Assembly: GCA_011032825.1 (NCBI GenBank)
Contig: JAADJZ010000013.1
Location: 1 to 64,000, forward strand
Direction of reading: 5' to 3'
DNA from: Massariosphaeria phaeospora
Taxonomy: Eukaryota > Ascomycota > Dothideomycetes > Pleosporales
Length of the DNA stretch: 64,000 bases
Below the pieces are notes generated by a model. The model saw only the letters and a list, made by a program, of their open reading frames with translations, did not search any database and was not told the DNA's origin. Shown here piece after piece: positions 29,085 to 40,644 of the stretch. The position numbers and the translations under genes are program-made. Numbering within the stretch: position 1 is the first letter of the stretch; every line of letters starts with the position of its first letter.

Positions 29085-29720
29085 GGTCGAGCTCGCTCTC
29101 GAATCCAGCCTCACCGGCGTCGACAGCTTCAGTGAGATGTAGCCCGCGCCTGAAAAGCCGATAGTCGTGCACAGCGCCGAACGGGTGCCGGGGCGCGCGC
29201 GCAGGTACGACCGCAGCAAGTGCAGCGGCGAGAAGGTCGAGGGGGGCAGCGTTGCGGAGTCGGGGGGCAGCAAAACACCTCAGGCAGCGCTGGGGCGTTT
29301 GCTGCTGCTACGGGTGCGGTGCGTGTATTTGTACAGAAGCAGGGGCGCTGGCAGGCCGCGAGTGCTGACGTACCCGAGTAGATAGCATGGACGAGAAATG
29401 GACAAGACAACACGGTGGCGTGCGTGGCTGGTGTGGCGGCCCCGGACTTTAGCTCAGCTACGCCCAGAACGCCGGGGACGGCCGAGCATCTGCCCGACGC
29501 TTTTGTGGCCATGTCATCCCACACCACTTTGCTGCCTCCTCTTGTCCCTGGGCCTAGTAATCAAACCCCCGAGTTCCCGCCCGGGAGTCTAGCACTGTTC
29601 AAGCCGCACTTGTTTTCTCGCCACCACACCTCGCCTGAATTCCGTTTGCATTCATTGATCAATTCAGATCTCCATTCATTGTCATGTCCTTTCTACTATA
29701 GCCCATCCCGCTTCCTTTCC
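29085..29720. other. Intergenic between hydrolase head and protease tail
   Basis: Holds the hydrolase promoter and the 3' flank of the protease gene. No gene supported. Confidence 0.5.
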
Positions 29721-31837
29721 TCATGCCTGAACTGTGCATACAGCCTCAGCCCTAGCCTCTCTGTCGCTCTCCGACGTCGCCGTGAGCGTCACAACCGCCT
29801 GTCCCGCACCGCCGCTTCCGGCGCCCACCGCAACCGTCGCTGTGGTCTTCTCGCCGAACTTGGCCACGGCCAGCGCGTTGGGAACCTCGACCCGCCACCC
29901 CTCGCCCTCGACCTTGGCCTCTAGCCGGTATATGTCGGAGCCGAGGTATACAGACAGATTCTGCGGGTGCTGTTGTGTGGTGTTGGTCTTCCCATACGTG
30001 CTGTTGGCGTAAGAGCCTGTGTTGTGCAGCTCGAAAACGCAGTTCACGCCCGTATCCGATGCCTTGGTGCCATATGCAGCCTCCACTTGGCCCTCGCCGA
30101 GTTCCACGCCAAACATACTGGACCCGGATCCGTCGAGACTCCTAGCCCCGACAGTATAATGCAGGACTCCCTCTTCGTCCCGGTTGATGCTTAGAATGTA
30201 GAGGTGTAGTCGGTTGGCCTCGTCTTTGAACTCGAATTCGCTGCCAGACCGGGTGCCAGCATGGAACAGCGCATCGGCCAATTGCCTATAATCCCCTACA
30301 GTGAGGTACCGCGCTATCCCGTTGGGCAGGTAGAAGTCGATGACCTTGATGTCTTGTGGATTCGCGTCAATGACCCATTGGCTACGCCTCGTCAATTTAC
30401 TAGTGCGAGAAGCTGCATCGAATGGACTTACAAAGGCTGCGTGCGGTCGCTGTTCTTGGTCTTGCTGATCATAACGCCCGAGTCCGGGCAGAAGCTGTCC
30501 GCGCCCATGCGATCAACCACTTCTAGGTTGTAGTTGTTGTAGCGGCCGCCGTCGCAGAAGGCATCTGTGCTTACGTTGCACGATGGTGACAGATCGCCTT
30601 GGGTGCCAAAGGAGATGTTAAACCCCATGAGCTCGTCTTCCTTGAGGGCTACGGATCGAGCAGTTATCTCGGCAACTACCAGGCCAGATTCTACGAGACC
30701 GGAGCGGGAGATCTGGAGGATAGAGGATTTTTCGATGAGTTTGATCTGGTGCTTGTCTCGCATGGTATGAAGAGAACCCATAGAGCCACCTTGGAGCGGG
30801 GGGATCTGCCACCTCGTATGCGGGCCCCCGGGCCCATTGAAGCTTCCTCGACTCAACATGCTCCAGGGGCCAGTATATGCACGTCGGGCGGGGACACCAA
30901 AAGGGTTATTGTAGTTATCGCCGATTCCCAGAAGGTGGGAAAGTTCATGGGCAAAGGTAGCCAGGCCGGAACTCTCTCCTTGAGTGCTCGAGCCGTCTCC
31001 TGCATTTGGCCAGATGGTGCTAGATGCCGCCCACGATGACCACTCGACATAGCGGGTACTGGCGTAGTTGGGAAGGGAACTGTTGCCTGGTGGACCGAAC
31101 TCGTCGGGAACATCTTCCTTGGTGAGGAACTTCATCTCGCCGAACTCTTGCCACGTCGAGCTTTCATCCTGTCCCGCCGAGAGAATGAAAGCGAGCTCGT
31201 ACTGGTTAGCAGTGTCGTTTCCAACTTGAGCCCGCCATGCGCCGAGTGCATCGACGCGCAGATCGCGCGAACAAGGCGGCCCCTCCGGACAGGCGCCCTC
31301 ATTGAAGCCACCCTGCTCGTCGTCGACGCCGTACTGGTAACTCAAGCTCGGCATGCGATAGGGGCCAAAGACGGTCAGGTCGACACCGTACTTGCCGGCG
31401 CTATCCATCATCCAGTACTCGTGAAGCGTATGGTTCCTGTTAAGCGCGCTCGGCGTGTTTAAGAAGTCGCGGTAGAACGCAGGTACCTGCTCGCGCTGCA
31501 GCCTAGAGACGGCCGGCTGGGGGTTCCCAAAGATGTCCGACTCAGGCTCCAGCGTGACGACGAAGGGCTGGTCCGCGTAGTCCACGACTACCATGGCGAT
31601 GTTGAAATTGCGATCTGTGCCGCGGCGCCTGGGGTCGGCCCAGTTCTGCGGGGTTGAGACGTAGTCTCCCCAGGTCATGTTGTCGGGATTGACCCAATGC
31701 TGAGCATCGATGGGCGCGAAGGGGTCAGATGGCGCTTGCCGCGACTGCAGGGTCGGTACGGGAGCTGGGGCTGCGAATGCCATGTTGACGAAGATGGTGG
31801 ATACAACGACGGCAATATGGGCCATGTTGCGAGCCAT
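29721..31837 (-). CDS. Secreted M6-like metalloprotease
   Basis: Two exons, 31837..30432 and 30381..29721, joined in phase 2 across a 50-bp intron (GTAAGT...TAG) to read TQPFQWVIDAN; 688 residues. The first exon starts MARNMAHIAVVVSTIFVNMA, a signal peptide ending AFA-APAP. The zinc site is FAHELSHLLGIGD (H297, E298, H301), preceded by the M6-like segment with WMMDSAGKYGVDLTVFGPY. The second exon adds beta-rich domains. N-glycosylation sequons are frequent. Known: M6 (immune inhibitor A-like) enzymes are secreted zinc endopeptidases; fungal members are uncharacterised. The ATG 249 bp further upstream in frame is rejected because it precedes a low-complexity stretch and hides the signal peptide. 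Confidence 0.86.
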
Positions 31838-32626
31838 GGTGGAAATTGCCCTTCCAGACCGGACGTTCTCTTTGAAATGAATATGTAGGGGGTTTTGGCG
31901 GGAGAGAAAGGAGGAGGGAGGAGGGGAAAAGCGAGGAGGGAGGAAGAGATGATATGAGGTCGGAGGTCGGAGGTAGGAAGTGGTGCGAGTGTCGAGGGTA
32001 AAGTGAAAGCAAAGAAGAACTGCGTGTGGATTGTGGTAGACTATAATAAATAGGACGCAGTGAAACAACCCCAGCATTGCACTCACTCACTTACGGGTAT
32101 TCCCCTGCATGCACATGTACAGGTGCACAACCATGACGGCGATTGCATGCTCAGTACTACCGGATGCCGACTAGCACGTTGTGGTTATCAGTAGCGACCT
32201 GCTTCTTCTAGCGTTCCCTGGTACACTCTGTCTGCTTTCATACATATATAGTAGTAGTGCTGGGACCCCGCGGCGCAGGTGGACGTCAGTCGGCTTGATA
32301 TCGATGCGGGGTCGGGCCTGCCTCATAGGGACTAGCACAAGTTGGACTTGCGATCAGGGATGATCAAGCTTCTGTCATGGCTTCTACTGCGTTATTCTGC
32401 CGATAGAGTGAGATTATACATGTCGATGTTCATACGATGACCGATGAAGACCGAGCCGCGAATACTAGAGTGAAGAGACGCGGGATGAGTGCTAGGCCCG
32501 CTAGGGCTAGCGCCGGCACTCGGGGAAACCGGGAGCCCGCGACGGTGGTGGAACCCTCCAGATATATGTGGTAGAACTACACGACACCACCACCATCTGT
32601 CGACACCCGCCACTCAACCCGCCGTC
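31838..32626. other. Divergent promoter: protease / P5A ATPase
   Basis: A 789-bp divergent upstream region. No gene supported. Purine-rich tracts (31900-31960) lie just upstream of the protease ATG. Confidence 0.55.
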
Positions 32627-35600
32627 ATGCCGCTCGTTGATGCCGCCCAGATCAAGGCTGCGAGTCTTCACAACCCGCTGCCGCTGCAGCTGCACGCCTA
32701 TGTCTGGCCCTTCGCGCTCGTCTGGCCCGCCTTCCTGGCCGTCTACCTCTCGCCCGTCCGCTACGAAACGCACATCCAGTCGTCGGAATGGACCTTTGTG
32801 TGGGTCGGCACCATCGTCACGCTGCAGTCGCTGGTCTGGCTCGCCACCTTCTGGAACGTCAACGTGCGCAGCCTGTTCACCACCACGGCGGCGCGCGACT
32901 TGCGCACCGCGAAGCTCATCAAAGTCCTACCAGTGGCGAACGCCGGCACTGCCGAAATCTGCCCGCTGCAGCGCGACACGGTCGGCGGAAAGCCAAACAC
33001 GACGTTCCTCTTCCAGAAGCGCCGCTTCCTCTACGATGCCGCCCGCGGCTCCTTCGCCCCGCTCGCGTACCCCCTCGACGCCGACCCGAAGCCGCCGCTC
33101 CGCACGTTCCAGGACTCCAAGGGCCTGACCAGCGCCGCCGACATTGAGCGGATACAGCAGCACTACGGCGACAACAGTTTCGACATACCCGTGCCGACCT
33201 TCACGGAGCTGTTCAAGGAGCATGCCGTCGCGCCCTTCTTCGTCTTCCAGGTCTTCTGCGTCGGCCTGTGGATGCTGGACGACTACTGGTACTACTCGCT
33301 GTTTACGCTGTTCATGCTCGCCGCCTTTGAGAGCACCGTCGTGTGGCAGCGCCAGCGCACGCTCACCGAGTTCCGCGGCATGAGCATCAAGCCGTACCAG
33401 CTGCTCGTCTACCGGCAGAAGAAGTGGCAGGAGACGCAGAGCGACAAGCTGCTGCCCGGCGATGTGGTCAGCGTGGGCCGCACAAAAGAAGACTCGGGCG
33501 TTGCGTGCGACATGGTCCTGATCGAGGGCGCTGCTATTGTCAACGAGGCCATGCTCTCCGGCGAGAGTACGCCGGTGCTCAAGGAGTCGGTTTTGCTGCG
33601 GCCTGGTGATGCCGAAATCGAGCCCGAGGGGCTTGACAAGCACGCCTTCCTTTACGGCGGCACCAAAGTCCTCCAGGTTTCCCACGGTAACACGCAAGAG
33701 GACGATGCCGGTGCGGTCCAGAAGCTGTCCTCGGGCGTCCCGCCACCCCCAGACAAGGGCGCCATAGCTGTCGTGATCAAGACCGGATTCGAAACGAGCC
33801 AGGGCAGCCTGGTCAGGACCATGATCTACTCTACCGAGCGCGTCTCGGCCAACAACGTAGAAGCGTTAATGTTCATTCTCTTTCTCTGCGTGTTCGCCAT
33901 TGCCGCCTCTTGGTACGTCTGGCAAGAGGGCGTGAAGAAGGACCGACAGCGCTCCAAGCTAATGCTCGATTGCGTCCTGATTGTTACGAGCGTCGTACCG
34001 CCGGAACTTCCCATGGAACTGAGCTTGGCTGTCAACACCAGCTTAGCCGCCCTCAGTAAATATGCCATCTTTTGCACTGAGCCGTTCCGCATTCCTTTCG
34101 CGGGACGTGTCGACGTGGCTTGCTTCGACAAGACAGGTACCTTGACCGGCGAAGATCTCGTAGTCGACGGCGTTGCTGGCCTTACCCTCGGGCAAGCGGG
34201 CAAGGCTGGGCCGGATGGAGCGCATACCGAAGTCAACAAGGTGATTGATGTAGGCACCCAGACCACCCTGGTTCTTGCTACTGCGCACGCGCTGGTAAAG
34301 CTGGACGAAGGCGAGATTGTTGGTGAGCCCATGGAAAAAGCTACGCTCGTATCACTCGGATGGACGCTCGGTGCTCATGATACCCTGAGCAACAAATCTG
34401 GATCCAAGTCACATGCCGCCGAAGTGGTCCAGATCAAGCGACGATTCCAGTTCTCGTCTGCTCTCAAGCGTCAAAGCTCCATCGCCACCGTTCTGGTCAA
34501 CGACAAGAAGTCGAAGCGCAAAATTAAGAACACCTTTGTTGGCGTAAAAGGCGCTCCTGAAACGATCCGGAAAATGCTGGTTGACACGCCCCCCAATTAT
34601 GAGGAGACGTTCAAGCACTTTACCCGAAACGGCGGCCGTGTCCTAGCCCTAGCTTACAAGTATCTCGCAGAAGATGCCGAGCTTGGAATGAGCCGTATTA
34701 ACGACCTCAAGCGAGAACAGGTGGAATCTGGGCTCCATTTTGCTGGCTTCCTCGTCCTCCAATGTCCCCTCAAGGACGATGCTGTCCAGGCAGTACGCAT
34801 GCTGAACGAGTCGAGCCACCGAGTAGTCATGATTACCGGTGACAACCCATTGACCGCCGTACATGTGGCGCGCCAGGTCGAGATTGTTGACCGCGAATGT
34901 TTGATCTTGGACGCTCCCGAGCACGACGATTCTGGTGAAAACCTGGTATGGCGAAGCGTCGACGACAAGATCAACATACCTGTCGATCCCACCAAATTCC
35001 TGGACCCTGAGGTTTTAAAAACCAAGGACTTGTGTGTGACTGGGTATGCGCTCGCCAAGTTCAAGGACCAGCAGGCATGGAAGCAGCTTCTTCGTTACAC
35101 CTGGGTTTATGCTCGCGTCTCCCCAAAGCAAAAGGAAGATATCCTGCTGGGCTTAAAGGAGAGCGGTTACACCACCCTTATGTGTGGTGATGGCACAAAC
35201 GATGTTGGTGCTCTCAAACAAGCCCACATTGGCGTTGCTCTTCTCAACGGTACCCGTGATGACCTTGATAAGATTGGCGAGCATTTCCGCAACACAAAGA
35301 TGAAAGAAGTGTACGAGAAGCAGATTCAACTGATGGCGCGATTCAACCAAGCAGCGCCTCCCGTTCCCCTCATGCTTGCGCATCTGTATCCACCTGGACC
35401 CAAAAATCCCCACTACGAAAAGGCAATCGCTCAGCAGGCTCAGAAGAAGGGTCTACCACCACCGGCGGCCAGCGCCAACGGTACCGGCACCAAGGATACG
35501 TCGAACGGTACTGTGGCCAAGACTCAGCCAAAGAATGCGCAACAAGCCGCAGCCGGTCTTGCCGACTCGTTCACTACTAAGATGATGGAGTCTGAACTTG

Positions 35601-36552
35601 CTGAGCTTGACAGCGAGCCTCCCACCATCAAGCTTGGTGATGCGTCGGTCGCTGCACCCTTCACGTCCAAATTGGCCAACGTTATCGCTATTCCCAACAT
35701 CATCAGGCAAGGACGGTGCACGTTGGTAGCAACGATTCAAATGTACAAGATTCTGGCACTCAACTGCCTTATCTCGGCATACAGTCTGTCCGTGTTATAT
35801 CTGGACGGCATCAAGTTTGGAGATGGCCAAGTCACCATCTCTGGCATGATGATGAGCGTCTGCTTCTTGTCCATCTCACGAGCCAAGGTAAGTTGCAATA
35901 TCCCTCCCCCAGAGCCATACTAAGAAAGCAATAGTCGGTAGAAGCTCTCTCCAAAGAGCGTCCCCAACACAACATCTTCAACTTCTACATCATTGGTTCT
36001 GTTCTCGGCCAGTTTGCAATCCACATTGCTACCCTCATCTACGTTTCGCAATACGTAAAGCGCGTCGACCCGCAGCCCGAGAACGTCGATCTCGAAAAAG
36101 AATTCGAGCCCTCGCTCCTCAACTCCGCCATCTACCTCCTGCAGCTCATCCAGCAGATCTCCACCTTCGCCATCAACTACCAAGGCCGGCCCTTCCGCGA
36201 ATCCATCCGCGAGAACAAGGGCATGTACTGGGGCCTGGTGCTCGTCTCCGGCGTCGCCTTCTCGTGCGCCACCGAGTTCATCCCCGAGATCAACGACAAG
36301 CTGCGCCTCGTGCCCTTCTCGACCGAGTTCAAAATCATGATCACCAGCGTCATGGCCCTCGACTATGTCGGCTGCTGGGTTGTCGAGAAGGGCCTCAAGT
36401 GGGCGTTTTCCGACTACAAGCCAAAGGACATTGCGCTAAGGCGCGCGGACCAGGTGCAAAGGGAGGAGCTGCGCAAGGTGGAGGAGGAGCGCGAGGCGCA
36501 GCGGAAGAAGAATCAGGAAGTCGAGGAGAAGGCGCGGGCGTTGGGGCTGTAG
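32627..36552 (+). CDS. SPF1: P5A-type P-type ATPase, endoplasmic reticulum
   Basis: Two exons, 32627..35887 and 35935..36552, phase 0, 47-bp intron (AAG|GTAAGT...ATAG); 1,292 residues, usual for Spf1. The phosphorylation motif CFDKTGTLTGED has Asp501. Others: the P5A-specific VVPPELPMELS in the fourth membrane helix, GESTPVLKES (actuator loop), MITGDNPLTA, and MCGDGTNDVGALKQAHIGVALL (hinge). The second exon holds the last membrane helices and a charged coiled tail rich in Glu/Lys/Arg. Known: Spf1/ATP13A1 acts in the ER membrane as a dislocase that removes mis-inserted helices of mitochondrial tail-anchored and signal-type proteins. The start chosen gives the hydrophobic N-terminal P5A region (HAYVWPFALVWPAFLAVYLS) soon after MPLVDAAQ. 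Confidence 0.96.
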
Positions 36553-37004
36553 TTGGTTGTTAATTGTTGGTAGATTAGATAGCGCTTGAGTAGTGTTTTG
36601 TATGATGCTAGGAATAGATTAAGACTTTTCTCCTCTACAGGTCCGCAATATCCCGTCCTTTATTCGAAGTTGCCGAAATCGTACATATGGTACACGTGGA
36701 GATGTCGACAGAGAGGCGGAGAGGCTGGACTGAACAGGGCGTGGGTAAGTATCCAAGGAAATGATTGATAGTGAGTGAACCTGGCGACGGCGTAATCTGC
36801 TTGTGAAGGCTGCTGCATACAAGTAATGAAGCAGCGCAAGAGCGGATCGACACTTGTAAACACGTCGCCACACAGGATCAGATTGGAGAGGATTCCATCT
36901 AATCTATCGACCCGCTCGCTCGCTATGCTGCCTTTGACATTGGCACTACGTAGAGAGCAGCCAACGCCCCGCCGAACCACCGACACACCACACGCGCTAC
37001 TCAT
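36553..37004. other. Convergent 3' region
   Basis: Tail-to-tail gap between the SPF1-like and glutaminyl-tRNA synthetase genes; no gene seen. Confidence 0.55.
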
Positions 37005-39038
37005 TTACTTCGCCTTGTCTTCCCTCAGACTAACCACCTGGTTGAGCACAATAGCGTCTTCGGTAGAGCCGACGATGTCGACGCAAAAATACGCGGTGCG
37101 CAGCGCCTGGAAGCGAACGAGCCGGTCCGACGAGCCGCTCGGATGCAGCGACGACTCCGACTCCCTGATCAGGTCCTTGAGGCCGCGCTCGATGACGGCG
37201 TGCGCGAAGACGACTTCGGAGTGCGGGTTCAGGTCGGCGGCCCAGCCGCCCGTCTTCCAGTCCAGCGTGTTGGGCGAGTCGCTCTGGAAGAGCGAGTTGT
37301 ACTGGCGGGCGGTGACGGGGATGGCGGTTGCGACGTCGACCCATTGGATGTACGTCTTGGGCTTCTCGCTGGCGGCTTTGACGGCGCGGATGTGGGTGAC
37401 GTGGCCGTTGGAGTCCTTGGTGAAGGAGGTGGCGCGGATGGGGAACGCGACGTTGTAGAGACCGACGGCCTTGTTGGGCGCGAGGCGGAAGTAGTCGGCG
37501 CTGTCTTCTTCGCGGAAGTCGCTGCGGTCGATGTAGACTTCTCTTCCGAGTTTCACTTTGCGCTCTCCTGGGATGGTGCCCTTTGGATCGTATGGCACGG
37601 TGATGTCTTGCTCGTCTTCCGGCGTGGCGTCCTCGATGACGACCTTGACGGGGTCGAGAACGAGCATTTGACGGGGAACGGTGCGTTCGAGATGCTTGCG
37701 AATGGACGATTCGAGGCGCGGTGGCTGGATTTCCGTGAGTGCGTCGGTGACTCCAAGCTCTTCGACAAAGTTGAGCAGGGCCCTGGCAGGTATTCCGCGA
37801 CGGCGGAGTGCTACTAGAGTGTATAGCCGCGGGTCATCCCAGCCACGGACGGAGGGTGGAATCACCTTCTTTTCGATTGTGCCGTCTGCGTTCTTCTTCT
37901 CCGCTGTTGCTCCCTCGACGAGCATCAAGATTCGGCGTTTGGATAGGATGGTGCCACCCACGTTTAGCCGGCCGTACCTTATAAACAGTCAGCCAGAGTA
38001 TAATATTCCAAGCACGAACGTACTCACTCTCGTTGCATTGGGCCCTTTTCGTTGGATTTGGGCACCTTCATGTCCAACCGCTCCAATAGCCAGTCGTAGG
38101 ATATCCGTGACTGCTGGAACTCGGTTGTGCACAGCGAATGTGTAATGCCCTCCAGCGCGTCGCAAATGCAGTGCGTAAAGTCATACGTCGGGTAGATTCT
38201 CCACTTGTCGCCCGTCCTGTGGTGGTGGTTGTTCTCGACGACGCGGTAGGCTGGGAGGTCCCACATTTGCGGGTTGCCTTCGCTGGGGTCGGGTAAGCTC
38301 TGCTTCATGCGCAGGTACGCCTCCCCGGCCTGATATTTGCCATCGCGCATGGCTCGGAACTCGGCCATAGACTCTTCGATCGGCCGCGTGCGGTGCGCGC
38401 AAGCGTAGCGCGTCCCTCGATTGTCGGGTCCGCCGCGCTGGCGATTCACCTCCTCCCCTACGCTTGCGTCAGCCGTGGCATTCTTCGGGCTGCTCGCCAT
38501 GTTGGGAGCACCTACGGGAGCAGTGGCAGACGTAGGCGCCATCCTTGGTGATCAGCTCCTCGGCCAGTTCGTAGAGGCGGTCGAAGTTGTCGCTGCTATA
38601 TGTGATCTTGTGGGGCTCAAAGCCCAGCCACTTGATGATGTCGAGGATGCTGGTAAAGTACTGCTCCTCCTCCTTCTCCGGGTTCGTGTCGTCGTAGCGC
38701 AGAAAGCACACGCCCTGATGGTGCTTTGCAAAGCCAAAGTTGACGGCAATGGCTTTGCAATGGCCAATGTGCAGGTAGCCATTGGGCTCGGGCGGGAACC
38801 GCGAGCGCACCGCCGTCACCGGCTTCTCGTCGTACACGCGCCGGAGCCAGCCTTCATCGAAGATGCTCACCAGGCCCGCGCTCGTCGGCTTGGATGTCTC
38901 TTTTGGCCGCAGCGCATGCTCGGCCTTTTTTGCCTTCGCGGCCGCTTTCTTTGCTGCTTTCTCGAGCGCGCGCTTGGACGGGCCTTTGTCGTCGGCGGGA
39001 TCTGCTGTTGCCGCCGGTGCGTCTGTGGGGTCGGACAT
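37005..39038 (-). CDS. GLN4: Glutaminyl-tRNA synthetase
   Basis: Three exons, 39038..38516, 38457..38028 and 37977..37005, with introns in phases 1 and 2, give 641 residues. The class I signature [14 protein letters not shown], the [10 protein letters not shown] segment, [13 protein letters not shown] and [12 protein letters not shown] (KMSKS-like) are visible, followed by the beta-barrel anticodon-binding part. It attaches Gln to tRNA-Gln in the cytosol. The N-terminus is a short Lys/Ala-rich extension ([20 protein letters not shown]) replacing the roughly 200-residue YqeY-like appended domain of the yeast enzyme, so the protein is shorter than the 809-residue yeast form. Intron 1 matters: without it a frameshifted tail follows AYVCHC. 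Confidence 0.95.
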
Positions 39039-39555
39039 TGTCTCCAGAAGACGGAGCCTGTAATGTGCTCGTACTTGCCCCGGTATTGCTCGAGGGGAAA
39101 CTAGAGGTTGCTGTCGTGTGTTGATGTTTGATGTTTGGCGGGGGAGTCATCAGTCATCCGACGCACCAGCCACTGCGGGGGCGAGGCACTGCCACTGCCA
39201 TCGACGCCACTTTCCTCCTCCGCTACCCATGTACCCACTTTGCATCGTGCTCTTTTCCACTAGTTACGCTCTCAACCTCATATACAAACCCACATGGACA
39301 ACAATATCTATTGAATAGCAGCTTGCCACAATGTCAATTATGAATCACCTGCAGAAGACGAGCATGTTCATCAGATACTCCACACTCAAAATCCAGCTAA
39401 AAGTACATATACTATTTTCGATCTACAGCCACAGCTTCATCCCTTTGAACAATCTAGTGTAGCTCCCGTGCAAAGAAACTAAACGACAACAAACGTCGCC
39501 CTCTATTACTTAGCCTTCTTCTTTCAAGATATAATAGTGCTAATAGGAGATTTGT
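39039..39555. other. Intergenic upstream of GLN4
   Basis: Promoter of the minus-strand synthetase gene; the right half is AT-rich. No gene seen. Confidence 0.45.
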
Positions 39556-40536
39556 TTAGGTCTTCTTCTCTTGTCCACGCGACTCGTGATTACCATCAAC
39601 ACTCTGGACTCGACTGTGTACCATTGCGACGGGCGTTCTCTTTCCGTGAACGCCGCGATCAGCATAGAGCACAATAACATCATGCTCATTTCCCTCAACG
39701 TGAACGCGCTTTGAGAACTCAGGAGCAGTGCTGCGGCTTCGCGTTGGGCGTGTACTAGGTAGGACATTTCATAGGTTATGACGATATACAGCGGTTTCTG
39801 CGCTTGGTTGCTCTTCTATCGTCAAAGTCTATCAGCTATTGCTTATCTATGCTTCGTAGAAACGCTTCTTTATTTCGCAGGGCTCGCTTTCGAGTGGATT
39901 CGGTGTGCTTGGTATCAAAAAACGTCAGTCTTCCGAATATCGAAATTGAAGGCTGCAGAGCGACCAACTCACATCGTCATGCTCTATAGCAACGTGCTCA
40001 AGATCAAACTCCACGCCCAAAATTGGTAGATACATGCTCTGGCGGGCAGCGTTCCATCGCTCAGCAAGATCTCCGATCCGACTGGCATCGAGCGCCTGCG
40101 TTCCCTTCACAAACAAGTCTTTTATTACAAAGCCGTTCTTCTTCCCTGTATATTTCCTCCACAGCAGTCATTTAGAACCTATAGTAGATCGTGTGCCATA
40201 CTGCATCATTATATTCTAGGAGAAGGTAGCTCCAAATCCCCTGGTAATCAAAGCCTTGACGTCTTTGATATCATCATGCTTAGACAGACCTTTGGCAATG
40301 CGATCGTCAATAATGTTGTAGAGGAAAAAGTTTTCCTATGCAGTGAACATGTTGGTTGAAGTTTAGAGTCAGAGACTAGCCCTTTCATCGACGAGTTCGT
40401 GCCATGCAGTCCTCCCTCTATCGATGCCTTCCTTGGCTGACGTGTCGAGCTCTTCGCTGCAGCAAAAGACCAACTGTGCTTTTTCGCTGCCAAGTAAATC
40501 CAGTGGGATAGTCGTCCAAGCTATGCAGCGATCCAT
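39556..40536 (-). pseudogene. Decayed or mis-spliced gene, several coding-like fragments
   Basis: Minus-strand fragments in order: 40536 onward, MDRCIAWTTIPLDLLGSEKA through TAWHELVDER; then after a CATAG acceptor-like site, ENFFLYNIIDDRIAKGLSKH to a stop at 40216; then DLFVKGTQALDASRIGDLAE to HDD|GTGAGT near 39970; and finally VEGNEHDVIVLYADRGVHGK to a stop at 39556. Each looks like real protein with donor or acceptor signals, but I could not join them into one frame with good introns. I do not recognise the family. It may be an old pseudogene or two small genes. Confidence 0.3.
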
Positions 40537-40644
40537 GTGCCTCTTCCAGATGCTTCTCTTCCAAATGTACAATGCATTCCTTTCCAAAGCGCCTCTCCCA
40601 AATGCCAGTCACTCCCCGCCCGCTCTTCCACTGGACAGTGGATA

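Noticed and set aside
28141..29142. A 333-residue plus-strand open frame
   Set aside because: It lies antisense over the CLD1/ABHD5-like gene, in GC-rich DNA, with no recognisable domain.
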